Origin: Actinomycetota bacterium
Lineage (GTDB): Bacteria; Actinomycetota; Actinomycetes; Nanopelagicales; Nanopelagicaceae
Assembly (NCBI GenBank): GCA_947503395.1
Contig: CANNDP010000014.1
Location: 1-16,224, forward strand
Length of the DNA stretch: 16,224 bases
Direction: 5' to 3'
The notes beneath the pieces are model-generated. The model did no database searches. It worked only from the letters and a program-made list of their open reading frames with translations, and was not told the origin of the DNA. This document shows positions 6,586 to 14,129 of the stretch, one piece after another. Position 1 is the stretch's first letter, and each line of letters opens with the position of its first letter. The position numbers and the translations under genes are program-made.

Positions 6586-7877
6586 TTAGCGCGCAGCAGA
6601 GCTTTAATGTCGCCATGCTTGGCTGCGGCGTTGTGGGCTCAGAGGTAGCTCGCTTGCTCTTGGCAGATGATGGCGATTTTGCTGCTCGATCTGGTGCTAA
6701 ATTGAATTTAACTCGTATTGCAGTTAGAGATAGCAAAGCAGGGCGCGAACGGATTCCAAAGGAACTTCTTACTCAAGATGCTGAATCTGTAGTTAGCGAT
6801 CCACTAGTAGACATTGTTATTGAAGTGATGGGCGGAATAGAGCCGGCTCGAACTCTAATATTGAAAGCAATTAGCAACGGAAAATCTATTATCACTGCTA
6901 ACAAAGCACTGCTTGCCCAACATGGCGCAGAGTTATTTAGTGCAGCTGATAAAGCTGGGGTTGATCTTTACTATGAAGCATCGGTAGGCGGCGCAATTCC
7001 AATACTTCGCCCAATGCGCGAATCAATTGTGGGAGATCATGTAAATCGAGTTATGGGAATTGTAAATGGCACCACTAATTACATTCTTACCAAGATGGAT
7101 GAAGAGGGCTCATCTTTTGAAGAGGTATTAAAAGAAGCGCAGTATTTGGGATTTGCCGAAGCAGATCCCACAGCTGATATTGCAGGCCATGATGCTGCGG
7201 CAAAAGCTGCAATCCTTGCAGGTCTTGCTTTCCACTCAAGAATTACTGCAAGTGATGTTTACTGTGAAGGTATTAGCCAGATCAGCGCTAGGGATGTAGC
7301 AGTGGCAAGAGATATGGGTTGTGTGATTAAGTTATTAGCAATTGCAGAGCTCACCAAAGAAAATGAGATATCAGTGCGAGTTCATCCCACACTAATTTCT
7401 CGCAAGCATCCACTTGCAGCGGTTCGTCTGGCATTTAATGCAGTCTTTATAGAAGCTCAATCTGCTGGTGAGTTAATGTTCTATGGCAGAGGAGCGGGAG
7501 GCGAGCCAACAGCGAGCGCTATTTTGGGCGATTTAATTGCAATTGCTCGCAATAAAATTAGAGGTGGCCAGGGCCATGGCGAGAGTGATTATGCAGATTT
7601 GGCGATTGCGCCAATTGATAAAGTGAAATCACAGTATCTAATAAGACTAGATGTGGCTGATAAGCCAGGAGTTTTAGCAAATGTGGCCCAGCTATTTGCT
7701 GCCAATAGCGTCTCTATCGAAACAGTGAGACAGACAGGTCGCGGAGATAGCGCAGAGCTAATTGTTGCAACTCACTACGCCCCAGAGTCGGCGCTAAAGA
7801 AAACTGTTAAGTCGCTTGCGGATAGCGATGTAGTAAAGAGCGTTGAGAGCGTGCTTCGTATTGAGGGAAGTAAATAG
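6582..7877 (+). CDS. hom: homoserine dehydrogenase with ACT domain
   Basis: This enzyme reduces aspartate semialdehyde to homoserine with NAD(P)H, the branch point towards threonine and methionine. The N-terminal Rossmann fold has GCGVVG (14-19). The catalytic region has TANKALLA (105-112), the NGTTNYI loop (162-168), E193 in AEADP, and D204 and K208 within GHDAAAKAA. A C-terminal ACT domain (about 352-425, starting YLIRLDVADKPG) is the usual site for threonine feedback inhibition in Gram-positive Hom. Length (431 aa) is normal. It is translationally coupled to lysA (ATGA) and to thrC (the last G of TAG is the first base of GTG). Confidence 0.96.
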   Translation: MISAQQSFNVAMLGCGVVGSEVARLLLADDGDFAARSGAKLNLTRIAVRDSKAGRERIPKELLTQDAESVVSDPLVDIVIEVMGGIEPARTLILKAISNGKSIITANKALLAQHGAELFSAADKAGVDLYYEASVGGAIPILRPMRESIVGDHVNRVMGIVNGTTNYILTKMDEEGSSFEEVLKEAQYLGFAEADPTADIAGHDAAAKAAILAGLAFHSRITASDVYCEGISQISARDVAVARDMGCVIKLLAIAELTKENEISVRVHPTLISRKHPLAAVRLAFNAVFIEAQSAGELMFYGRGAGGEPTASAILGDLIAIARNKIRGGQGHGESDYADLAIAPIDKVKSQYLIRLDVADKPGVLANVAQLFAANSVSIETVRQTGRGDSAELIVATHYAPESALKKTVKSLADSDVVKSVESVLRIEGSK

Positions 7878-8956
7878 TGAGCTTATTTAAGAAATCTGGC
7901 GCACATCAATGGCGCGGTGTAATAAGAGAGTATGAAAAGCGTCTACCCGTTAGCAGTAAAACTCCAATTGTTACGTTAAATGAGGGCGGCACTCCTCTTA
8001 TCTACGCCTGCGTGCTCTCAGAGATGTTAGGAAATGATGTCTGGCTTAAATTTGAAGGAGCAAATCCCACTGGATCTTTCAAAGATCGCGGAATGACGAT
8101 GGCTATTTCAAAAGCAGCTGAAGATGGCGCAAAAGCAGTTATCTGCGCCTCTACCGGTAATACCAGTGCAAGTGCTGCTGCTTATGCCACTAAAGCTGGA
8201 ATGGTTCCTGTTGTTTTAGTTCCGCAAGGAAAGATCGCGATGGGAAAGCTAGCCCAAGCAATTGCCCATGGCGCGAAGTTATTACAAGTAAAGGGTAACT
8301 TTGATGATTGCTTAACTCTTGCAAAGCAATTATCTGAGCAATATCCAGTCTCTCTGGTTAATTCAGTAAATCCTTATCGAATTGAAGGACAAAAGACCGC
8401 ATCATTTGAAGTTATAGATGCACTTGGTTTTGCGCCAGACATACATGTCATGCCAGTTGGAAATGCTGGAAATATAACGGCGTATTGGAAAGGTTATAAA
8501 GAGTATTACGCTGATCGAATTTCAAAATCCCTTCCAGCTATGTGGGGATTTCAAGCAAAGGGAGCAGCTCCTATTGTTCGTGGCAAGATTGTTAAAAACC
8601 CAGAGACGCTAGCCACAGCTATTCGTATTGGAAATCCTGCTTCCTGGAAGCAAGCAGAGCAAGCTAGAGATGAATCAAAAGGTTTGATCGATATGGTCAG
8701 CGATGCTGAGATATTAAGCGCCTATCGCTTGGTTGCAGCTAAAGAGGGAGTCTTCGTTGAACCATCAAGTGCAGCAGGACTTGCCGGATTGATTAAGTAT
8801 AAAGCTGCAAAGAAGCTTCCAAAGGGTAAGAAGATTGTAATTACCGTAACTGGAAATGGTCTTAAAGATATTCAATGGATATTAAATGGGGCCGATAAGC
8901 CAATTACTGTCCCAGTAGATGTGAAAAAAGCTGCCAAAGTGATTGGACTTAGCTAA
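7877..8956 (+). CDS. thrC: threonine synthase
   Basis: This PLP enzyme converts O-phosphohomoserine to threonine. It is a fold-type II protein with GGTP (37-40), the PLP lysine K69 in NPTGSFKDRG (63-72), a GNTSAS substrate loop (94-99), the PLP-phosphate loop PVGNAGN (193-199) and a late TGNGLKD motif. At 359 aa it is the short form found in actinobacteria. The GTG start overlaps the hom stop by one base. The order hom-thrC-thrB matches Mycobacterium and Streptomyces. Confidence 0.96.
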   Translation: MSLFKKSGAHQWRGVIREYEKRLPVSSKTPIVTLNEGGTPLIYACVLSEMLGNDVWLKFEGANPTGSFKDRGMTMAISKAAEDGAKAVICASTGNTSASAAAYATKAGMVPVVLVPQGKIAMGKLAQAIAHGAKLLQVKGNFDDCLTLAKQLSEQYPVSLVNSVNPYRIEGQKTASFEVIDALGFAPDIHVMPVGNAGNITAYWKGYKEYYADRISKSLPAMWGFQAKGAAPIVRGKIVKNPETLATAIRIGNPASWKQAEQARDESKGLIDMVSDAEILSAYRLVAAKEGVFVEPSSAAGLAGLIKYKAAKKLPKGKKIVITVTGNGLKDIQWILNGADKPITVPVDVKKAAKVIGLS

Positions 8957-8958
8957 TT

Positions 8959-9906
8959 ATGTCTAGAGGATTTAAAGATCGCCTCACTTATAAGGCAACT
9001 CCGATGCAGGCAAGCGTTCCAGCAAGTTCTGCCAATTTAGGCCCTGGCTTTGATTGCCTAGCTCTGGCTCTTGAACTTCGCGATACCTACGTTGCTCAAA
9101 TTTTAGATGATGAAATATTTGATGTTGATGTAACGGGCCAGGGCGCAGAAGATGTTAAAAAAGATGGCAAGCATCTAGTAATTAAAGCAATGATGGCAGG
9201 TTTTGAGTTTATGGGAGGTAAACCAAGAGGTATAGCGCTTAGATGTCTAAACGAAATTCCTCATGGAAGAGGTCTTGGGTCTTCAGCTGCTGCAATTGTT
9301 GGCGGCCTAAGTCTTTCTAGATCTCTAGTTCTTTCTGGAAGTAATTTGATGAGCGATGATGATCTAATTGCTCTTGCCACAGATATTGAAGGACATCCAG
9401 ATAATGTTGCCGCTGCAACCTTTGGCGGTGCAACAATTTCTTGGATGGAAGATAGGGCAAAAGTTGTAACTGGTTGTGCTTCAGGCTTTAGCGTTGACCC
9501 AAATATTCGAGCTCTTTTATTCGTGCCAGATACTCAACTGTCAACGGGCAAGGCGCGCAAGATGCTTCCCGAGCAGATATCTCATAAAGATGCCAGCATT
9601 AATTCTGGAAGATCAGCCCTTTTAGTTCATGCTTTATCTTCCAGACCAGAACTACTTTTTGCTGCAACGCAAGATCTTCTTCACCAGAGTTATCGAAGAG
9701 AGGCGATGCCAAAGTCGATAGATCTAGTGAATAAATTTAGAAAAGCTGGGGTAGCGGCAATGATCTCTGGGGCAGGCCCCTCAGTTCTCGTGTTGCACAC
9801 TGCAACTAAGGCCGAGCATGACGATTTGATTCGAAGCGGGGGCGATTACTTCAAGGCAATGGATCTTGAGATTTCTCCAACCGGCGTAAGGATTGCAGCG
9901 GTATAA
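8959..9906 (+). CDS. thrB: homoserine kinase
   Basis: This GHMP-family kinase phosphorylates homoserine to O-phosphohomoserine, the substrate of ThrC encoded just upstream. It shows the N-terminal SSANLGPGFD motif (23-32), the ATP loop PHGRGLGSSAA (101-111), GHPDN and the C-terminal GAGPSVL motif. The start chosen is 2 nt after the thrC stop. Met16 (position 9004) is an alternative and would remove 15 residues ahead of the first beta strand. It is the last gene of the argS-lysA-hom-thrC-thrB operon. No strong intrinsic terminator follows; the only nearby inverted repeat, GGGC-CAA-GCCC, is short and has no U-tract. Confidence 0.95.
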   Translation: MSRGFKDRLTYKATPMQASVPASSANLGPGFDCLALALELRDTYVAQILDDEIFDVDVTGQGAEDVKKDGKHLVIKAMMAGFEFMGGKPRGIALRCLNEIPHGRGLGSSAAAIVGGLSLSRSLVLSGSNLMSDDDLIALATDIEGHPDNVAAATFGGATISWMEDRAKVVTGCASGFSVDPNIRALLFVPDTQLSTGKARKMLPEQISHKDASINSGRSALLVHALSSRPELLFAATQDLLHQSYRREAMPKSIDLVNKFRKAGVAAMISGAGPSVLVLHTATKAEHDDLIRSGGDYFKAMDLEISPTGVRIAAV

Positions 9907-9937
9907 ATAGCCTTAAACGGCGGGCCAAGCCCTGGAT

Positions 9938-9967
9938 TTGTCGGTTAAGTCGAGGCAGTGGTAGATT
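9938..9967 (+). promoter_or_regulatory. candidate rho promoter
   Basis: TTGTCG (9938-9943) and TAGATT (9962-9967) are separated by 18 nt, which fits an actinobacterial housekeeping promoter. The core GGTAGATTTC resembles the GGTAGCCTTC cores at argS and rpmE. The predicted transcription start is near 9974, leaving a leader of about 110 nt before the rho ATG. Confidence 0.45.
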
Positions 9968-9974
9968 TCTATCT

Positions 9975-10085
9975 CGTAGGGCATGCATATTGAGCCCACA
10001 ATCTGATACTTCCCGTAAGACCAGATAAAAAAAATCACAAATTCAAACTAAAAGATCTCACCTAAGGTCTAGAAAAGAACCATAA
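9975..10085 (+). other. long leader of rho mRNA
   Basis: The rest of the 179-nt thrB-rho gap. It contains no ORF, no strong hairpin and no clear intrinsic terminator. From about 10020 onward it is A/C-rich and poor in G, including an 8-A run and CAAATTCAAAC-type sequence, the kind of unstructured RNA Rho prefers to load on. The ribosome-binding site of rho is weak (AGAAAAGAA about 6 nt before the ATG). Rho is known to autoregulate through its leader in several bacteria. That it does so here is inference. Confidence 0.35.
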
Positions 10086-11696
10086 ATGGCAGAAACAAGC
10101 ACACGTGCTCGGAGAGAATCTGGCGATCTATCTGCATTGCTACTTCCTGAGTTAAGAAAAATTGCAACTAATCTAGGTATCGAAGGCGCAGCAGAGTTAA
10201 AAAAGCCTGACCTAGTAACAGCAATCACCGACCTGCAGGCCGCAAACCGTGAAGCTGCTAAAGCTGAACGCGAAGCAAAGCGAGCTGCAAGAAATCAAAA
10301 GAGACGTGACAACAATTCAAATGAGACAGCGCCATCTGATAGCGAAGATGATGATCAAGATGAGGATGAAATGCCTTCAGATAATTCAAGCAATAACTCT
10401 AATAACTCAAATAACAATAATTCACGAGATAACTCCCGAGGCGATAGAGAGTGGCGCAGAGATCGCCACCGCGATAGAGGCCGTGATCGCTTTAGAGATA
10501 GGGATCGCTCAAACCGCGGAGAGCGCGAGATAGTTTTAAGTGAAGATGATGTACTTCTTCCAGTCGGGGGCTTGCTAGATATTCTCGATAACTATGCATT
10601 CCTTCGAACTGCTGGATATCTTCCAGGCCCAAATGATGTTTATGTATCTCTACAGCAAGTACGCCGATATGGCCTTAGAAAAGGCGATGTAGTCACCGGA
10701 CAGGTACGCCAAGCGCGCGAAGGAGAAAAGAGAGAGAAATTCAATGCTCTAGTTCGCCTCGACACTATCAATGGCATGGAGCCAGATAGTTCAAAGGAGA
10801 GAGTAGATTTCTCAAAACTTGTTCCACTCTATCCGCAGGATCGTCTACGTCTTGAAACTCTTCCAAATATTTTAACTACTCGTGTTATTGATTTGATTGC
10901 CCCGATTGGTAAAGGTCAACGCGGATTAATTGTCTCCCCACCAAAGGCTGGAAAAACTATGGTGTTGCAGGCAATTGCTAATGCCATTACAACTAATAAT
11001 CCAGAGTGTCACTTAATGGTTGTTCTAGTTGATGAGCGCCCAGAGGAAGTTACTGATATGCAAAGATCAGTAAAGGGCGAAGTAATTGCATCAACTTTTG
11101 ATCGCCCTGCCGATGATCACACCACCGTTGCTGAACTTGCTATTGAACGCGCGAAGCGTTTAGTGGAGCTAGGTCATGACGTTGTTGTTTTGCTTGATTC
11201 AATTACTCGTCTTGGTCGTGCTTACAACATCGCAGCTCCAGCATCAGGAAGAATTCTCTCCGGCGGTGTTGATTCAGCAGCGCTTTATCCTCCAAAGAAA
11301 TTCTTTGGAGCCGCAAGAAATATTGAAGATGGTGGATCACTAACTATTTTGGCAACAGCTCTAGTTGAAACTGGCTCAAAGATGGATGAAGTTATCTTTG
11401 AAGAGTTTAAAGGAACTGGAAACATGGAGCTTAAGCTGGATCGCAGATTTGCTGACAAGCGCATCTTCCCAGCAGTTGATATCGATGCATCTGGAACTCG
11501 TAAGGAAGAAATTCTTATGGGACCTGAGGAGCTAAATATTGTCTGGAAGCTACGTCGAGTTCTACACGCCCTTGATTCCCAACAAGCACTTGAACTTCTC
11601 CTTGAGAAAATGAAGGGCACTAAGTCGAATGCTGAATTTTTGATGCAGGTTCAAAAGACCACCGTTGGTCCTGATCAATCCCCGAAGGGGGAGTAA
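10086..11696 (+). CDS. rho: transcription termination factor Rho
   Basis: This is the hexameric RNA-dependent ATPase that ends transcription. Domains in order: Rho N-terminal helix bundle (about 13-52); a long charged insert (about 55-148); the cold-shock-like RNA-binding domain (about 150-225); and the RecA-type motor, with Walker A PPKAGKT (285-291), catalytic loop VDERPEEV (315-322), Walker B ending VVVLLDS (366-372), Q-loop GGVDSAAL (393-400) and R-loop FGAARNIEDGG (407-417). The insert is unusual: an acidic patch (85-96), an Asn/Ser-rich tract (99-118) and Arg/Asp repeats (118-147). Inserts here are common in actinobacterial Rho, usually Arg/Asp/Gly-rich; the Asn/Ser tract is the odd part. 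No U-tracted terminator follows, and rpmE appears to have its own promoter. Confidence 0.97.
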   Translation: MAETSTRARRESGDLSALLLPELRKIATNLGIEGAAELKKPDLVTAITDLQAANREAAKAEREAKRAARNQKRRDNNSNETAPSDSEDDDQDEDEMPSDNSSNNSNNSNNNNSRDNSRGDREWRRDRHRDRGRDRFRDRDRSNRGEREIVLSEDDVLLPVGGLLDILDNYAFLRTAGYLPGPNDVYVSLQQVRRYGLRKGDVVTGQVRQAREGEKREKFNALVRLDTINGMEPDSSKERVDFSKLVPLYPQDRLRLETLPNILTTRVIDLIAPIGKGQRGLIVSPPKAGKTMVLQAIANAITTNNPECHLMVVLVDERPEEVTDMQRSVKGEVIASTFDRPADDHTTVAELAIERAKRLVELGHDVVVLLDSITRLGRAYNIAAPASGRILSGGVDSAALYPPKKFFGAARNIEDGGSLTILATALVETGSKMDEVIFEEFKGTGNMELKLDRRFADKRIFPAVDIDASGTRKEEILMGPEELNIVWKLRRVLHALDSQQALELLLEKMKGTKSNAEFLMQVQKTTVGPDQSPKGE

Positions 11697-11698
11697 GG

Positions 11699-11734
11699 GC
11701 CAATTGGCTCAAATGTGGGGGCGTTAGGTAGCCT
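11699..11734 (+). promoter_or_regulatory. candidate rpmE promoter with overlapping palindromes
   Basis: TTGGCT (11704-11709) and TAGCCT (11729-11734) are separated by 19 nt; the -10 lies inside the same GGTAGCCTTC 10-mer seen at argS. A perfect 10-bp palindrome GCCAATTGGC (11699-11708) overlaps the -35. A TTAGGT...ACCTAA inverted repeat (11724-11729 with 11739-11744) brackets the -10 and the predicted start near 11741. Either could be an operator. I see no match to an actinobacterial Zur box. Confidence 0.45.
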
Positions 11735-11746
11735 TCGCACCTAAGT

Positions 11747-11778
11747 GGCTGGTTCACCGAAATTCCTCGGACCCAGCT
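11747..11778 (+). promoter_or_regulatory. two-tier hairpin in the rpmE 5' leader
   Basis: The outer stem GGCTGG/CCAGCT (11747-11752 with 11773-11778, one G-U) and the inner stem CCGA/TCGG (11757-11760 with 11767-11770) are separated by a small asymmetric internal loop, with a 6-nt AATTCC apical loop. It ends 13 nt before the AGGAG ribosome-binding site of rpmE. Between them lies a minimal reading frame ATG AAA AAA TAA (11781-11792) whose stop codon touches the ribosome-binding site. The layout suits translational autocontrol by bL31, which has been described for E. coli rpmE; here it is inference. Confidence 0.5.
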
Positions 11779-11804
11779 AGATGAAAAAATAAGGAGCAAT
11801 GAAG

Positions 11805-12062
11805 ATGCGTAAAGATATTCATCCTGAATATGGATATGTGATATTCCGTGATACCTCTGCAGATTTTGCAATATTGACCCGCTCAACAATGAAAAGTGAC
11901 CAGAAAATGGTTTGGAGCGACGGCAAGGAGTATCCGCTAGTTACTGTGGAAATTTCCTCAGCTAGCCACCCTTTCTACACTGGCAAGCAGCGCATCCTTG
12001 ATACAGGTGGACGTATTGCTAAGTTCGAAGAGAGAGCTAAGAAACAACAGACCAAGAAGTAG
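11805..12062 (+). CDS. rpmE2: 50S ribosomal protein bL31, zinc-independent (type B) form
   Basis: Large-subunit ribosomal protein bL31, which bridges the subunits with the 30S head. It begins MRKDIHP and contains the family signature SSASHPFYTGKQ followed by DTGGRIAKF. There are no cysteines at all, so this is the C-minus (type B, YkgM-like) form that does not bind zinc. It includes the FRDTS and LTRST stretches typical of that form. Of two in-frame ATGs, 11805 is chosen: it sits 8 nt after AGGAG (11792-11796) and matches the family N-terminus. The ATG at 11799 would be only 2 nt from that site. Length is 85 aa. It lies at the canonical rho-prfA position and is followed by a strong terminator, so it is a single-gene unit. 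Confidence 0.95.
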   Translation: MRKDIHPEYGYVIFRDTSADFAILTRSTMKSDQKMVWSDGKEYPLVTVEISSASHPFYTGKQRILDTGGRIAKFEERAKKQQTKK

Positions 12063-12072
12063 CTTTTAAAGT

Positions 12073-12115
12073 AAAGGCCGTTGCCCCTTGAGTAATTGGG
12101 GCGCGGTCTTTTCTT
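12073..12115 (+). terminator. intrinsic terminator after rpmE
   Basis: An inverted repeat with inner stem GCCCC/GGGGC (12083-12087 with 12098-12102) around a 10-nt loop. An outer stem AAAGGCCG paired with CGGTCTTT (one bulged T and G-U pairs) extends it. The 3' arm runs into TTTTCTT. This is the clearest rho-independent terminator in the window and separates rpmE from the prfA cluster. Confidence 0.85.
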
Positions 12116-12126
12116 ATTTATCAAAC

Positions 12127-12132
12127 TAGGTT
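12127..12132 (+). promoter_or_regulatory. possible -10 box of the prfA operon
   Basis: The prfA cluster follows a strong terminator and so needs its own promoter within 12117-12159. The only TANNNT box there is TAGGTT. No good -35 is seen at the expected distance, where sequence belongs to the terminator stem. The ribosome-binding site AGGGAG (12151-12156) is well placed before the ATG at 12160. Confidence 0.25.
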
Positions 12133-12159
12133 TACTTGAGTTAGAAAGGCAGGGAGCAA

Positions 12160-13254
12160 ATGGCTGAGAAGAATGCCAACCGTTTCTCCACCATGCCTGA
12201 AATTCTTAAAGAGTATGAGCAACTTGAAAAAGATATGGCAGATCCTTCGATTCATGCTGATCAAGGAAAAGCTCGCCAACTAGGAAAAAGATATGCCCAA
12301 CTAGGACCTGTCATTGCTGGCTATCGCGCCTTTAAAAAGTCTGAAGAGGATCTAACTGCTGCTCGTGAACTAGCAGAAGTGGAACCAGATTTTGCTGCCG
12401 AGATACCAGCGCTAGAAAAAGCTTATGAAGAATATGCGAGCGCGATGGAAGAGCTGCTATTGCCAAGAGATCCCAATGATGATCGAGATGTTATTTTAGA
12501 AATTAAAGCTGGAGCTGGCGGCGATGAATCGGCTTTATTTGCTGGAGACCTATTAAGAATGTATCTACGTTATGCCGAGAAGCAAGGCTGGAAAACGGAA
12601 ATTATCGATGTCACTGAAAGTGATTTGGGTGGCTATAAAGATATTTCTGTTGCAGTAAAGGCTCGCGGCGGAGCAGCTGCGGGGTCAGCCCCATTTTCAA
12701 AGCTTAAATTTGAAGGCGGAGTTCATAGAGTCCAAAGAGTTCCAGAGACTGAATCCCAGGGGCGAATTCACACCTCGGCTGCAGGAGTTCTAGTTCTTCC
12801 AGAGGCCGAGGAAATTGATGTTCAGATCAATATGAATGAGCTACGTATCGATGTTTATCGCTCATCTGGTCCTGGTGGGCAGAGCGTTAACACCACAGAT
12901 TCAGCAGTACGCATCACTCATATTCCAACTGGGATCGTAGTTTCTTGCCAGAATGAGAAGAGCCAATTACAGAATAAAGAATCCGCCCTTCGCATTCTTA
13001 GAGCCAGAATGTTGGCCGCTGCTCAAGAGGCAGCAGATGCAGCAGCATCTGCAACGAGAAAGAGCCAAGTTCGAACCGTTGATAGATCCGAGCGAATTCG
13101 CACCTATAACTTTCCAGAAAATCGCATCAGCGATCACCGAGTAAATTTCAAGGCTAATAATCTTGATGCAGTATTAAATGGCGAACTCAATGAACTAATC
13201 GGAGCCCTTCTTGAGGCTGATAAGGCAGAGAAGCTCTCAGCTGCTGAAGCATAA
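12160..13254 (+). CDS. prfA: peptide chain release factor 1
   Basis: RF1 recognises UAA and UAG stop codons and triggers peptide release. An N-terminal coiled helical domain (about 1-105) is followed by the codon-recognition domain with RVQRVPETESQGR (191-202). The P-E-T tripeptide (195-197) stands at the PxT position (PAT in E. coli), whereas RF2 would have SPF. The catalytic GGQ is at 239-241 in SSGPGGQSVN. Length (364 aa) is normal. It begins the cluster after the rpmE terminator and is followed 5 nt later by prmC, whose product methylates the GGQ glutamine (Q241 here). Confidence 0.97.
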   Translation: MAEKNANRFSTMPEILKEYEQLEKDMADPSIHADQGKARQLGKRYAQLGPVIAGYRAFKKSEEDLTAARELAEVEPDFAAEIPALEKAYEEYASAMEELLLPRDPNDDRDVILEIKAGAGGDESALFAGDLLRMYLRYAEKQGWKTEIIDVTESDLGGYKDISVAVKARGGAAAGSAPFSKLKFEGGVHRVQRVPETESQGRIHTSAAGVLVLPEAEEIDVQINMNELRIDVYRSSGPGGQSVNTTDSAVRITHIPTGIVVSCQNEKSQLQNKESALRILRARMLAAAQEAADAAASATRKSQVRTVDRSERIRTYNFPENRISDHRVNFKANNLDAVLNGELNELIGALLEADKAEKLSAAEA

Positions 13255-13259
13255 AGATA

Positions 13260-14129
13260 ATGAGTATTAAGCAGGTTCTAAAAGATAAAAAGACACAATT
13301 TGCATCTGCTGGAATTTTAGAGGTGGATGCTGAGTTAATCTTGGCATTTGTCCTAGGCGTTGAGCGTATGGAACTTCATGTAAGAGACTTTGAGTTAAAT
13401 CTTGATCAGATAGAACTCCTTGATGAGCTAATCGCAAAGAGAATTTCTGGAAAGCCAACCCAATACTTAATTGGGCATGCTCCATTTAGGTATCTAACTT
13501 TTCAGGTCGGTCAAGGGGTCTTAATTCCAAGGCCGGAGAGCGAAGCTTTAGTTGATGCTGCTCTTCTAGAAATTGAAAAGATAATTTCGATGCAGAACCA
13601 ATCAAGTAAAGCGCCTGTAAGCATTGTTGATTTAGGTTCAGGTAGTGGCGCTCTTGCCATCTCGATTGCCCATGAGGCAGAGAAGAAGAATTGGCCTGTA
13701 ACTGTTGTCGCCGTTGAAAAATCAGACCAGGCCATTGAATGGTTAAAGCGAAATATTGCAGCTTGTGATGTCTCTGTTCGCCTTATCTCTGGCGATGTTT
13801 TAGAGGTGTTAGAGGGAGTTAAATGTGACATCGTTATTGCAAATCCACCATATGTTCCAGAGGGTGATAACTTGCCGGAGTTAGTCATTGCCAATGAACC
13901 TAAAGAGGCGCTCTTCGGCGGTGGAGCTGATGGTCTTGAGATTCCGAGAAGATTTATTCAGGCTGCATCTAGCTTATTAAAGCCTGGTGGTCTATTAATT
14001 ATGGAACATCATGAGAGTCAGCCTCTGCTACTTGAGGCTGAGTTATCAAGGGGCTACTCTGAGATAAACCAGAACAGAGATTTAAATAATCGTCCAAGAT
14101 GGATCAGCGCTAGGCGAGAGGCAGAGTAA
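13260..14129 (+). CDS. prmC: release factor glutamine N5-methyltransferase
   Basis: This enzyme methylates the glutamine of the GGQ motif of RF1 and RF2 using S-adenosylmethionine. There is a helical N-terminal domain (1-80), then IPRPESE (89-95), the SAM-binding motif DLGSGSGALA (124-133) and the active-site NPPY (195-198), which holds the substrate glutamine. It is 289 aa, normal length. It starts 5 nt after prfA stops, and its TAA shares one base with the ATG of the next gene, so prfA, prmC and the Sua5-like gene should be co-translated from one mRNA. Confidence 0.96.
   Translation: MSIKQVLKDKKTQFASAGILEVDAELILAFVLGVERMELHVRDFELNLDQIELLDELIAKRISGKPTQYLIGHAPFRYLTFQVGQGVLIPRPESEALVDAALLEIEKIISMQNQSSKAPVSIVDLGSGSGALAISIAHEAEKKNWPVTVVAVEKSDQAIEWLKRNIAACDVSVRLISGDVLEVLEGVKCDIVIANPPYVPEGDNLPELVIANEPKEALFGGGADGLEIPRRFIQAASSLLKPGGLLIMEHHESQPLLLEAELSRGYSEINQNRDLNNRPRWISARREAE

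Noticed and set aside
9921..9935. GGGC-CAA-GCCC repeat after thrB as a terminator
   Set aside because: It has only 4 bp, a 3-nt loop and no U-tract, so it is too weak to call.
11680..11690. CCCC-GAA-GGGG hairpin at the end of rho as a terminator
   Set aside because: The stem is 4 bp with a 3-nt loop inside the last codons, and no U-tract follows.
11799..11804. rpmE start at the first ATG (11799)
   Set aside because: It is only 2 nt from AGGAG and adds MK ahead of the conserved family N-terminus; the ATG at 11805 has correct 8-nt spacing.
11620..11889. Minus-strand open frame across the rho-rpmE gap
   Set aside because: It overlaps the end of rho, the rpmE promoter and leader, and the start of rpmE, and has no recognisable protein features.
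12742..12750. RF1 recognition tripeptide PET instead of PAT as a specificity change
   Set aside because: The middle residue varies among RF1 proteins; the Pro and Thr are kept and the RF2 SPF motif is absent.
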